Below, piece after piece: positions 8,886 to 17,181 of a stretch of DNA of 57,298 bases (position 1 is its first letter; the number at the start of each line of letters is the position of its first letter). This DNA is from Flavobacteriaceae bacterium PRS1. GTDB taxonomy: Bacteria > Bacteroidota > Bacteroidia > Flavobacteriales > Flavobacteriaceae. The stretch is from assembly GCA_003709165.1 (NCBI GenBank), contig RDRZ01000013.1, positions 1 to 57,298 of the forward strand, given 5' to 3'. The notes beneath the pieces were generated by a model. It had not been told where the DNA came from and searched no databases. It was given only the letters and a program-made list of their open reading frames with translations. The translations under genes were made by a program, and so were the position numbers.

Positions 8886-9143
8886 ATGTATACACAAAAC
8901 AACAAGTATATGTATAAAAATGACAGAGTAACCAGACGTTACAGCAAACCTTTTAAATTAAAAATTTTATTCGAACTTAGTACAGGAAAATATACCAAGA
9001 ACCAATTAGGAAAACTCTATGGTATTGCTCCCACAACCATTAATGAATGGAAAATAATAACGATATCACAACAAAGGAACTGTGCTAAAACAAAAAAATC
9101 CAGCATAAATACCGGATTTTTTTCAATTAACTACTTAACTTAA
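8886..9143 (+). pseudogene. IS3-family transposase OrfA N-terminal remnant
   Basis: The first ~57 residues, especially YSKPFKLKILFELSTGKYTK and GIAPTTINEW, form the helix-turn-helix N terminus of an IS3/IS150-type OrfA. Similarity stops after INEWK (about 9057); the rest reads into the neighbouring terminator and is not transposase. The usual start would be the internal ATG at 8910. There is no OrfB or right end. The string TTTTGACCCGTCCTGAAATA just upstream is probably the former left end. It is an immobile scar. Confidence 0.75.
9092..9123 (-). terminator. Bidirectional terminator, 10-bp perfect stem
   Basis: AAAAAAATCC (9092-9101) pairs perfectly with GGATTTTTTT (9114-9123) across a 12-nt loop. 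It sits 30 bases past the response-regulator stop and has T runs on both strands. Confidence 0.85.
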
Positions 9144-9152
9144 ACTTATTTA

Positions 9153-9863
9153 CTATTCGTTTTGGTTAACTACCAATCTAAAACCTTCACCATGAATGTT
9201 TAAAATTTCAACATTTGGATCCACTTTTAAATATTTACGCAATTTTGCAATATACACATCCATACTACGAGATGTAAAATAATTATCGTCTCTCCATATT
9301 TTTGTTAAAGCTAATTCTCTTGGCATCAAATCATTTTCGTGTAAAGCCAATAAACGCAATAACTCACCTTCTTTTGGAGATAATTTTTCTGGTGCATCTC
9401 CTTTATATTTTAAAAAACGTAATTTAGAATTTAGATGAAAGTCCCCAATTTCAAACTCAAATTGTTTACTGTCGGTAACACTATCAGTAGATTTTCTATT
9501 TATTATTACTTTTATTTTCATGAGTAATACCTCGCTGTCAAACGGTTTGTTTAAGTAATCGTCGGCTCCTACTTTATAACCTCTCAATACATCTTCTTTC
9601 ATGGCTTTTGCTGTTAAGAAAATAATAGGCACATCTGCATTCTTTTCGCGAATTTCTTTTGCCAAAGTAAATCCGTCTTTATAAGGCATCATGACATCAA
9701 GAATACACAAATCGTAATCGTCCTTCTTGAATTTTTCAAAGCCTTCCATTCCATTTTTTGCATGAACAACATCGTAATCGTTCATCATTAAATAGTCTTT
9801 TAACACGGTTCCGAAATTTGGATCGTCTTCGACTAAAAGTATTTTCTTATTTATATCTTCCAT
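9153..9863 (-). CDS. OmpR-family response regulator (RprY-like)
   Basis: 236 residues. The receiver domain (1-120) has the acidic pocket EDD, the phospho-Asp in CILDVMMPYKDG (about residue 53) and the switch Lys in LNKPFD. A winged-helix DNA-binding domain (about 135-230) contains LSPKEGELLRLLALHEND and SRSMDVYIAKLRKYL. The gene follows its kinase after 7 bases, so they form one operon. This pair is the flavobacterial RprX/RprY-type system, reported to affect envelope and stress responses in Bacteroidota; regulon here unknown. Confidence 0.92.
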   Translation of the reverse strand: MEDINKKILLVEDDPNFGTVLKDYLMMNDYDVVHAKNGMEGFEKFKKDDYDLCILDVMMPYKDGFTLAKEIREKNADVPIIFLTAKAMKEDVLRGYKVGADDYLNKPFDSEVLLMKIKVIINRKSTDSVTDSKQFEFEIGDFHLNSKLRFLKYKGDAPEKLSPKEGELLRLLALHENDLMPRELALTKIWRDDNYFTSRSMDVYIAKLRKYLKVDPNVEILNIHGEGFRLVVNQNE

Positions 9864-9870
9864 AATTTTA

Positions 9871-11439
9871 TTAAGTTATTAATGGTAATTTTATTGTAAA
9901 GGTGCTACCCTTTCCTTTTTCGCTTTCTACGGTTACATAACCTTGGTGGTCATCTACAATTCTTTTAACGTAAGCAAGTCCTAAACCATGACCTTTTACA
10001 TTATGTATATTTCCTGTGTGTTCTCTGTAAAATTTCTCGAACACTTTCTTTTGAACGGATTTTGTCATTCCGTTACCTCGATCTTTTATTTTTAATATAA
10101 CGCTTTTTCCAATACTCTCTGTATAAATATCTATTTTTGGTTCATTATCCGAATATTTAACTGCATTATCTAATATGTTTACAATAACATTGGTAAAATA
10201 AGTTTCGTTAGCCAACACCGAATGTTTTGATGCATTAAAATGTGTTTTTATATAACCATCTTTACTTTCAATAATAAGCTGTATATGAGTAATTGCATCC
10301 AAAATTAAGTCGTGTAAGTTAACTCGTTCCTTACTTATGTTAAGTTCCTTTTTTTCAAGTTTAGATATTCTAAGCACATTTTCCACTTGTGCATGCATCC
10401 GTTTATTTTCTTCCTTAATCATTTTAAGATAACGTTTCACTTTATCTTCATCATGAATTATTTTAGGATTCCTAATAGCATCTAACGCTAAATTTATAGT
10501 TGCTATAGGTGTTTTAAATTCATGCGACATATTATTGATAAAATCGGTCTTGATTTGGGAAATCTGACGCTGCTTTATTAATTGGTAAAGAGCACTTATA
10601 TAAGCAATAATAATAATAACTGTAAAAATTATCGATAACAAGGTCATTCCAATTATAGACGACAATATAAATTTTCTCCGTTCAGGGAAATTTACATATA
10701 ATTTAAAATCACTTTGATCATTATAGTCTAAAAAAATTGGTATTCCAAAAGTGGAACCGTACTCAAAATCAAAATTTTCAGATTGTATTTTGGTTGCTAA
10801 ATCTTTGTCGTATATAGCATATTCAAAATCAATATCAATATCATCTTGAAGCAATTTCTTTTTAAATAATTGCTCTACCTGAGTTTTTCTAACACGATTA
10901 TGTATTGGCGTTCTTTTTGCATCCTCACGATAAAGTGATTCAAAATTTTCTTTTTCTAATTTAGTCATTCTACTAATTCTCAAAAAAGACTTTTCAGGTG
11001 CATAATTTAAACTACCATCTATCGTATTAGTGCTATAAACATTTGTTTCGCTTTTATTAAATATGCGACTAATGCTAACACTATTTAAACCTATGTCAAT
11101 GAACGAAGGGATTCTAAAATTTTCTTCTAAAATTCTGTTCCTGTAAATAATTAATTCATTCGCATCATCATCTTGTCTATAAACAGTTATTCCCCTAATT
11201 GATGTCGTATCAGGCTGTCTACCTTCAGCAATTACTTTTTCTAATTCTTGAAAATAATCACGATACTCTTTATCCTCAATAGCGTTTGAAACATAGCTCA
11301 AAGCTTTTTTTACATTAAAGGTAAATTGCTGCTCTTCGTTTTTAACTATACTATTAATATAATACGCCTGAATGAAAATGATACCAATAAGTGACAAACT
11401 CATTAATAACACCAATAAGATGAATAATCTTTTGTTCAT
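9871..11439 (-). CDS. Membrane sensor histidine kinase (RprX-like)
   Basis: 522 residues. An N-terminal TM segment (about 5-28), a ~220-residue periplasmic sensor region and a second TM (about 260-285) come first. A HisKA domain with the phospho-acceptor His in NNMSHEFKTP follows. The HATPase_c domain has an N box (NILDNAVKYSD), G1 DRGNGM and G2 GHGLGLAYVKRIVDDHQG. It autophosphorylates and passes phosphate to the regulator 7 bases downstream. The start is set by the TM segment. Upstream is a cluster of TTAAC repeats that could be an autoregulatory site. Confidence 0.92.
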   Translation of the reverse strand: MNKRLFILLVLLMSLSLIGIIFIQAYYINSIVKNEEQQFTFNVKKALSYVSNAIEDKEYRDYFQELEKVIAEGRQPDTTSIRGITVYRQDDDANELIIYRNRILEENFRIPSFIDIGLNSVSISRIFNKSETNVYSTNTIDGSLNYAPEKSFLRISRMTKLEKENFESLYREDAKRTPIHNRVRKTQVEQLFKKKLLQDDIDIDFEYAIYDKDLATKIQSENFDFEYGSTFGIPIFLDYNDQSDFKLYVNFPERRKFILSSIIGMTLLSIIFTVIIIIAYISALYQLIKQRQISQIKTDFINNMSHEFKTPIATINLALDAIRNPKIIHDEDKVKRYLKMIKEENKRMHAQVENVLRISKLEKKELNISKERVNLHDLILDAITHIQLIIESKDGYIKTHFNASKHSVLANETYFTNVIVNILDNAVKYSDNEPKIDIYTESIGKSVILKIKDRGNGMTKSVQKKVFEKFYREHTGNIHNVKGHGLGLAYVKRIVDDHQGYVTVESEKGKGSTFTIKLPLIT

Positions 11440-11449
11440 TCGGTCAAAA

Positions 11450-11510
11450 TTAACATTTTAACATTTAGTAAGAAGTGCATTTAACCTTACCTTAACACAA
11501 ATGTTAAAAT
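11450..11510 (-). promoter_or_regulatory. TTAACA direct repeats and 12-bp inverted repeat upstream of the two-component operon
   Basis: On the + strand the 78-base gap holds TTAACA at 11450 and 11458, TTAACC at 11481 and TTAACA at 11492 (11-nt step), matching the spacing typical of OmpR-type half-sites. A perfect 12-bp inverted repeat (ATTTTAACATTT 11455-11466 / AAATGTTAAAAT 11499-11510) brackets them. Regulation of rprXY by its own product is inferred. Confidence 0.45.
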
Positions 11511-11517
11511 TTGGGAT

Positions 11518-12105
11518 TCATGTTAGTTTTTCAAGTATCTTTTGATGAATATTTTTCACCTGTTTAGCCGTTTGAGACAACTCTTTATTCTCAATTACAA
11601 AATGAGATAATTTTACTTTTTTGGCATCGTTCCATTGGTTAACCATAATCGCTCTTACACTTTGTTTTGTTGAGTTATCTCGCTGTAATATTCTTTGAAT
11701 CCTAACTGTTTCAGGAGCTGTTACAGTAATTATATAATTGCATTCTTTGTAACCACCATTTTCAAATAAAATAGCCGCTTCATAAATAACATAAAGTGAC
11801 CTTTGGATCTTAATCCATTTTTTAAAATGCGTTTTAACTTTTGGATGAATAACAGCATTCATCTCTACTAACAAATCTTTATCATTAAATATCTTATCGG
11901 CAAGAAACGCTTTGTTTATTTTACCATAGCTATAAGCATTCGTTCCAAAAAGTTGAATGAGTTCTCTTTTAATAACTTTAGAGCTTTTCATCAATTTCTT
12001 TGCTTCCACATCTGCAATATAAATTGGTATGCCAAGCTCAATAAACATATTGGCAACTGTAGTTTTACCACTTCCTATTCCTCCTGTTAAACCTACTATA
12101 ATCAT
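11518..12105 (-). CDS. coaE: Dephospho-CoA kinase
   Basis: 195 residues. It phosphorylates the 3'-OH of dephospho-CoA, the last step of CoA synthesis. The P-loop GLTGGIGSGKTTVA is at residues 5-18; the IADVEAKKL substrate segment and the HPKV lid motif (AVIHPKVKTHFKKW) are present. It overlaps the YbbR-like gene by 4 bases (ATGA), so it is translationally coupled and belongs to the glycosyltransferase-ybbR-coaE operon. Confidence 0.96.
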   Translation of the reverse strand: MIIVGLTGGIGSGKTTVANMFIELGIPIYIADVEAKKLMKSSKVIKRELIQLFGTNAYSYGKINKAFLADKIFNDKDLLVEMNAVIHPKVKTHFKKWIKIQRSLYVIYEAAILFENGGYKECNYIITVTAPETVRIQRILQRDNSTKQSVRAIMVNQWNDAKKVKLSHFVIENKELSQTAKQVKNIHQKILEKLT

Positions 12106-13058
12106 TGCAATAAAATAAATTCTATACGTTTTTCATTCAGTCTTACATTCTTTACCTTATCTGGTTGTTGCACAATCTTCGGAATGAGATAAGTATCTTG
12201 AGCATTTAAAGAGTTATAATCAACCTCAACAATAAAACTACTTGTTGATATTGTTTTAAAGTTGCTTAAACTAGTATAATATACTACTGAAACTTCTTTC
12301 GGATAATATTTTAATTTTATTCCTTCTGGAATATTAATTATATTGATAGGCACATTAATCGTGCCTTCTGTAAATCGCTCAACAACCGCACTTATTTGCA
12401 CTTGGCTATGAGTAAACTTTAAACCTTCGGAAGAATTAGTTAGATTTAATTCAACCGAAATTAATACATCAGCATTTACATCTTCCATTTTTAATCGCTT
12501 TGTGAAAATTTCTGAAATCGAATCTGTTAGTACTTTAGGGCCAATAACTTTAATCGAATCTGGCTTAATAACATAATCATTAATTACATCGAATCCAACA
12601 GAAAAAGTTATATCAGCATCTAAAATAACAGGTATTTTTTTAACATTATTAACATCGTACCTAAATGCAATTGTGTCTGGGTTAATACTAACAATTTTTA
12701 CATTTGGTTCGAATTGAGAAACTATAGTTGAAAATTCTTTTTTTTCTGTCCAAAAATAATGTGTTTTATTCTTTTCTAATTTTTGAAAATCAACGACTAT
12801 TGAAGGTCTTGCCAAATAGTACTTTATTAATTTAAAACCATAAGTAGTAAGTGTAATATTTAACAAATGTGATGAATCATTTACAATAAGCTTATCTACA
12901 GGAATATTTACTTTTTCTATATTAAAAACTACGGTTTGGGTATAATCTTTAGATAGTTTTGTCAACACTGAAAACAACAAAGCCAACACCAGAAAAAGAA
13001 CAAAAACATTTACTTTTTTACTACTGAAAAATAACGTTATTTTAGTTTTAAATCTCAT
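12102..13058 (-). CDS. YbbR-like domain protein
   Basis: 318 residues with one N-terminal TM segment (VFVLFLVLALLFSVL, about 18-34), then an extracytoplasmic region of repeated ~80-residue beta modules. Segments such as PVILDADITFSVGFDVINDYVIKPDSIKVIGP fit the YbbR repeat. In Firmicutes YbbR (CdaR) regulates a diadenylate cyclase; here no such gene is adjacent and the position between a glycosyltransferase and coaE is the common flavobacterial arrangement. It overlaps the glycosyltransferase by 11 bases. Function is unassigned. Confidence 0.8.
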   Translation of the reverse strand: MRFKTKITLFFSSKKVNVFVLFLVLALLFSVLTKLSKDYTQTVVFNIEKVNIPVDKLIVNDSSHLLNITLTTYGFKLIKYYLARPSIVVDFQKLEKNKTHYFWTEKKEFSTIVSQFEPNVKIVSINPDTIAFRYDVNNVKKIPVILDADITFSVGFDVINDYVIKPDSIKVIGPKVLTDSISEIFTKRLKMEDVNADVLISVELNLTNSSEGLKFTHSQVQISAVVERFTEGTINVPINIINIPEGIKLKYYPKEVSVVYYTSLSNFKTISTSSFIVEVDYNSLNAQDTYLIPKIVQQPDKVKNVRLNEKRIEFILLQ

Positions 13059-14070
13059 TTTGGTTTACTCTGAAAAATAAATTAGGAAACAATTGTTCTG
13101 CACTTTTATTTGACAATTTTAAAATTAAAGTAGATTTTAAAAATCCGTAACCATAACCGAAAAACTGTATTATAATTGCAATAATTGCCAAAAAGGGCAC
13201 TATTATATTTTTTGTGTTTATAAGTGCAACAACAAAACTTAATACTAAATATATACCAAAACTCTTTAATGGCAATTCTATTCCTAAAAAAAATAAAACA
13301 AAAGAAGCCAATAAACCAATGGAAAATATTGTCGGAAACCAATAGGTGAGTTTTTTTGTTTCTGGATGCCATGTATTCAATATTGATCTTGTCAATCCAA
13401 ACTTATAAACTTGGCTATAAAATTTTGCCCAAGAGATTCTTCGTTTATGATACACAAAAGCTTCTGGTATGAGTTTGGTATTAAAATTTAACTTGCAAAG
13501 TCTTATCGATAAATCCGGGTCTTCTCCAGGATGAATTCTACCAAATCCGCCAGTTGCTTCAAATGCTACTTTAGAAATTCCCATATTAAAACTTCTTGGC
13601 TGAAACTTATTTACACTTGCTCTATTCCCTCTAATTCCGCCGGTTGTTATAAAAGAAGTCATAGAGAAATTAATAGCTTTTTGTAAATTAGTAAAAGAGT
13701 TGTGTGCAGCATCTGGACCTCCAAAACAGTCTACATAGTTTTTATTTAAACTTTTAAGAACTTCATTAAGATAGTTTTTAGGTAATATACAATCGGAATC
13801 TAAAATTATAAAGTAAGTTCCTTTTGCAAGTTTCATTCCGTAGTTTCTAGAATCTCCTGGGCCTGAATTTTCTTTAAAATAATATGATATGTTTAAGTTA
13901 TTACTAAAACCATCAATTATATCTTTAGAAGTCAAGGTAGAACCATCTTCAATAATTACGATTTCAAAATCTTTTTCTCCTTCTAAATTAATAAAGCTAT
14001 CAAGAAGTTCTTTAACTTCATCTGGTCTGTTAAAAACAGGAATAATAAAAGAAATTTCTTTTGCTAGCAT
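13048..14070 (-). CDS. Family 2 glycosyltransferase with C-terminal membrane segments
   Basis: 340 residues from the preferred start. The GT-A fold shows FIIPVFNRPDEV (nucleotide-binding start), IIEDGST, GPGDSRNYGM and the DSDC metal motif (DxD-like). A GEDPDLSIRL segment comes later. C-terminal hydrophobic stretches (about residues 240-320) suggest membrane attachment. It transfers a sugar from a nucleotide sugar; the acceptor is unknown. Start: ATG 14070 is chosen over one 78 bases upstream because the extra residues are not glycosyltransferase-like and a good promoter (TTG-N20-TACCTTTG) lies between the two ATGs. Confidence 0.88.
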   Translation of the reverse strand: MLAKEISFIIPVFNRPDEVKELLDSFINLEGEKDFEIVIIEDGSTLTSKDIIDGFSNNLNISYYFKENSGPGDSRNYGMKLAKGTYFIILDSDCILPKNYLNEVLKSLNKNYVDCFGGPDAAHNSFTNLQKAINFSMTSFITTGGIRGNRASVNKFQPRSFNMGISKVAFEATGGFGRIHPGEDPDLSIRLCKLNFNTKLIPEAFVYHKRRISWAKFYSQVYKFGLTRSILNTWHPETKKLTYWFPTIFSIGLLASFVLFFLGIELPLKSFGIYLVLSFVVALINTKNIIVPFLAIIAIIIQFFGYGYGFLKSTLILKLSNKSAEQLFPNLFFRVNQNEI

Positions 14071-14076
14071 ATATTG

Positions 14077-14107
14077 CAAAGGTAAATAAAGAATTTCGTG
14101 AAACCAA
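14077..14107 (-). promoter_or_regulatory. Bacteroidota promoter for the glycosyltransferase operon
   Basis: Reading the minus strand: TTG (14107-14105), 20-base spacer, then TACCTTTG (14084-14077). The ATG follows 6 bases later, so the transcript is predicted to be leaderless or nearly so. Confidence 0.6.
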
Positions 14108-14180
14108 CTATTCTCAAGGCATAACATAGATGTATTTGCTAGTTTCAATTTAATACAAAAATCAAAATTCTTTATTTTAG

Positions 14181-14200
14181 ATTCCCGTTTTCACGGGAAT
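14181..14200. repeat. ATTCCCGT..ACGGGAAT palindrome
   Basis: Perfect 8-bp arms with a TTTC loop, followed by GAC. It belongs to the same family as 30533-30552, 44662-44681 and 44710-44728. Confidence 0.7.
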
Positions 14201-14263
14201 GACAATTTTAATGGAAACCTCGATGTTCCACATCAAGGAGTTCTTGTTGAATAAACAAAATAC

Positions 14264-14303
14264 AAAAGCCATCAATCCCGATAACTATCGGGAGATGGCT
14301 TTT
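14264..14303 (-). terminator. Terminator with CCCGATA palindrome as its loop
   Basis: Outer arms AAAAGCCATC (14264-14273) and GATGGCTTTT (14294-14303) are perfectly complementary. The loop is AA plus the complete TCCCGATA-AC-TATCGGGA palindrome (14276-14293), so the whole forms one long hairpin with a 2-nt bulge. It lies 24 bases past the stop of the T9SS protein gene. Confidence 0.85.
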
Positions 14304-14326
14304 GAAAAAACAATATGTAATTTAAT

Positions 14327-15841
14327 TTATTGTTTAATAATTCTATAACTTCCTATCTTATCTCCAACTTGTACTTTAACTACATACATACCTGTTGATA
14401 AATTTGAGATATCTACTTGAGATTTAATAGTATTAGGTTGAATTCTCATTACTTCTTGACCTAACAAACTGTAAATTCTAACATCATTTATTGTTTGTTG
14501 AGCACTAAAGTTTAATATATCATTAGCAGGATTTGGATATAATTTAAATCCTTCAATTTTATTATCTCCAAGACCTAAAGTTGCGCTATAAGCTGAAACC
14601 TGAAAATTAATTGTATCATTATTTGCATAATCCCAAACTCTAAAATAGATTGTTTGTCCTGCAAGACCCATCGCATTTGTAATAACTACTTGAGAATAAA
14701 GTCCATTACCACCATCATCATTACAACTAATTAATACTAATGATCCACACGAACCTGAATATGCAGCTGCTCCAGAATCACCACCACTTCCTGTTGGATT
14801 AGAATCAGTTTCTAAAGTAATATTTCCGTCTGGAGGAACCACTACTGAATACCATAAATCGCCACCAGAATAACTTGCACATCCAGGAGCCGTTTCACCA
14901 GAATCTGTTGTACTTACATTATTACCAGTTAATGGATTAGTTTCAAATAATGCACCAGGAGTTAAAACAATTGCTCCAGAACAATCATCATTTGCTGGTG
15001 GTGGTGGTGCAGCTTCTGTTGTAAAACTCCATTCTGCACAACCAGTAGCTGCCCCTCCAACATTGCCTGGTACTACCATCCAATAGTATGTGGTTGAAAA
15101 GACTAAATTAATTAAATCTATTGTTGGAGTTGAAACTGTAGCAAGTGACGATAATGATCCCGAAACTGTACCAAAAAAGAACTCATAATCTGTGGCTGGA
15201 TCTCCTGTTGTTGGCGCATCCCAAGAAAGTGTTAAACTTCCACCTGGAATAAGCACATTAGTTGCTAAATCCGTAGGAATAGGTGTCGCCGAACAACCAG
15301 GTGCTGTTGCATTAGAAATTAAATCTACATCGTCTATATACCAATTATCTCCATCATCTTGTGACATTACAAAGGCAACGTAAATTGGCATACCATCATA
15401 AGCACTTAAATCTACAAAATGAGATGCAAAAGAAATTCCAAAATCTAGTTCTGTTTGTGTGTCAATGATAGTAAAATCTCCGTGTGTAGTTTGAGATACT
15501 ATTGAAACTCTTACTGTATATGTAGTACCCCAATCATTAGTAAAAGCTTGACTTTGTTGAAAGCTTAAAATATTAGTTGCAGCTGTTGGTGTAAATTGAG
15601 GAGTAACAAGCCAATCTTCGGCTCCAGTAGCTACATTTTCGTATCTAACAAAAGCTGAAGCAGCTCCACTTGCAAATGTAGTAGATTGTTCCCAATTCCA
15701 AACTGTTCCTTCGCCATTTGTACCTATAAAAGTAGCCCAACCAGTTGGTGGTACTGAAGTTTCAAAACCTTCTGGAAATTGTGCATAAGCATCAAAAACA
15801 CTAACAATTGTAAGAATAAGTAATAAAGTATTTTTTTTCAT
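14327..15841 (-). CDS. Secreted T9SS cargo: choice-of-anchor J, Fn3-like and C-terminal sorting domain
   Basis: 504 residues. Signal peptide ends at about residue 20 (DAYA|QFPEGFE). A choice-of-anchor J/cleaved-adhesin beta domain (about 21-180, EDWLVTPQF, WYIDDVDLIS) comes first. A fibronectin-III-like domain follows (about 185-280, LTLSWDAPTTG..YEFFFG..TTYYWMVVPGN), then a beta-sandwich after a proline linker (about 285-420). The type A sorting domain (about 425-504, FKLYPNPANDILNFS..GMYVVKVQVGDKIGSYRIIKQ) is typical of T9SS type A. The protein is exported by Sec, crosses the outer membrane by T9SS, and is probably attached to the surface or released; a likely adhesin, ligand unknown. It is flanked by a strong terminator. 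Confidence 0.93.
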   Translation of the reverse strand: MKKNTLLLILTIVSVFDAYAQFPEGFETSVPPTGWATFIGTNGEGTVWNWEQSTTFASGAASAFVRYENVATGAEDWLVTPQFTPTAATNILSFQQSQAFTNDWGTTYTVRVSIVSQTTHGDFTIIDTQTELDFGISFASHFVDLSAYDGMPIYVAFVMSQDDGDNWYIDDVDLISNATAPGCSATPIPTDLATNVLIPGGSLTLSWDAPTTGDPATDYEFFFGTVSGSLSSLATVSTPTIDLINLVFSTTYYWMVVPGNVGGAATGCAEWSFTTEAAPPPPANDDCSGAIVLTPGALFETNPLTGNNVSTTDSGETAPGCASYSGGDLWYSVVVPPDGNITLETDSNPTGSGGDSGAAAYSGSCGSLVLISCNDDGGNGLYSQVVITNAMGLAGQTIYFRVWDYANNDTINFQVSAYSATLGLGDNKIEGFKLYPNPANDILNFSAQQTINDVRIYSLLGQEVMRIQPNTIKSQVDISNLSTGMYVVKVQVGDKIGSYRIIKQ

Positions 15842-16064
15842 AATAAAATTATTTTTAGTTATTGGATTAAAAATTAATAGATTGTGAATTTAGCACATTT
15901 TTTTAATATAATATGTTAATCCATAAATATTTATTGAATATTTAAAATCTTAATTAATAAATTAAATAAATCATAATTTTTAGAAAGAATCAGTAATTAT
16001 TGTATAAAAAAAACCTTGCTAAAACGTTAACAAGTATAATTATTCAAAAAAGTATTAAATGCTT

Positions 16065-16880
16065 TTATTCTTTCATAAAAGCTTCCATAATTTTAGCACT
16101 TACTCCCATATTTGAGAATCCTCCATCATGAAAGAGGTTTTGTAAAGTCACCATTTTTGTTAAATCTGAAAAAAGTGTAATTGTATAATCTGCACATTCT
16201 AACGCAGTAGCATTACCTAGTGGTGACATTTCATCTGCATAAGAGAAAAACCCGTCAAATCCTTTTACACCACTTCCAGCAGTAGTTGGTGTAGGCGATT
16301 GTGAAATTGTATTTACTCGTACTTTTTTATCTTTCCCGAAGAAATAGCCAAAACTACGCGCTATACTTTCCAGATATGCTTTATTGTCTGCCATATCGTT
16401 ATAATCTGGAAATACACGTTGTGCTGCCATATAAGTTAAAGCTACTATGCTTCCCCATTCGTTCATGGCATCTGCTTTATACAAGGTTTGCATTACTTTA
16501 TGAAAAGACATTGCAGAAACGTCTGTTCCTTTTTGTGTCCAATCGTATTTTTGATCTGTATAATGCCTTCCTTTTCTAACATTTATGGACATTCCAATAG
16601 AATGCAGAACAAAATCTAATTTCCCACCTAAAATCTCCATAGATTTTTCTACTAAGTTTTCTAAATCTTCAACAGATGTTGCATCAGCTGGAATAATTTG
16701 AGATCCCGTTTTCTCTGCCAATTGATTTATTGTACCCATTCGCATAGCAATTGGAGCATTAGTTAATACAAATTCTCCACCTTCTTCGTGTACACGTTCT
16801 GCAGTTTTCCATGCTATAGATCTTTCATCTAAGGCTCCAAATATGATTCCCTTTTTTCCTTTTAATAAATTATATGACAT
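16065..16880 (-). CDS. fabI: Enoyl-ACP reductase, NADH-dependent (FabI)
   Basis: 271-residue Rossmann short-chain reductase catalysing the last step of each fatty-acid elongation cycle. The N-terminal nucleotide loop is KGIIFGALDERSIAW; the active site is Tyr-x6-Lys in YNDMADNK, and SQSPTPTTAG follows. Length and motifs are normal. The gene has its own promoter and lies downstream of recN on the same strand with a 301-base gap. Confidence 0.95.
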   Translation of the reverse strand: MSYNLLKGKKGIIFGALDERSIAWKTAERVHEEGGEFVLTNAPIAMRMGTINQLAEKTGSQIIPADATSVEDLENLVEKSMEILGGKLDFVLHSIGMSINVRKGRHYTDQKYDWTQKGTDVSAMSFHKVMQTLYKADAMNEWGSIVALTYMAAQRVFPDYNDMADNKAYLESIARSFGYFFGKDKKVRVNTISQSPTPTTAGSGVKGFDGFFSYADEMSPLGNATALECADYTITLFSDLTKMVTLQNLFHDGGFSNMGVSAKIMEAFMKE

Positions 16881-17181
16881 GTTTTGTTGTTTGGTTGTTG
16901 AGTTGATTAAAGCTGTAAAGATAGTACTTTTTAGTGTTGTCTGACAAAAGATATAAGACCGCTACGCTCATAGAAATAAGACAAAAGACTTGTTTTTATA
17001 TAATTGACAATCAGTAGAATACTAAATTAAAAGGATGTAATCAAAATTGTGGTTAAAAAAATAACTTATATCAATTTAATAAAGTTAAAAATGTGAATGA
17101 AGAGTATTCAGTTTGCAGTAAAAAATCAGAAAATTGCTTTTAAAAATTTTAAATGAAACTCGAAAATATTGAGGAAGAATA
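16881..17181. other. Gene-free 301-base gap between recN and fabI
   Basis: Contains the fabI promoter near 16916-16947 and a degraded TTCAG string near 17103. A stretch at about 16945-16995 with ATATAAGACCGCTACGCTC looks like other decayed low-complexity flavobacterial spacers. No ORF or RNA is recognised. Confidence 0.5.
16916..16947 (-). promoter_or_regulatory. Promoter for fabI
   Basis: Minus strand: TTG (16947-16945), 21-base spacer, TATCTTTA (16923-16916), close to the TAnnTTTG consensus. The leader would be about 30 bases. Confidence 0.5.

Larger units (their letters stand above)
8294..9152. other. Decayed intergenic strip with two gene remnants
   Basis: About 860 bases between convergent genes. 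It holds a SnoaL-like C-terminal remnant (8430-8726), a hairpin terminator (8762-8792), an IS3 OrfA remnant (8886-9060) and a bidirectional terminator (9092-9123). No intact gene is visible. This is the one clear spot of past insertion and gene loss in the first half of the window. Confidence 0.7.

Noticed and set aside
8886..9143. Intact small DNA-binding protein
   Set aside because: The first part is IS3 OrfA; the remaining residues read across a terminator and have no family likeness.
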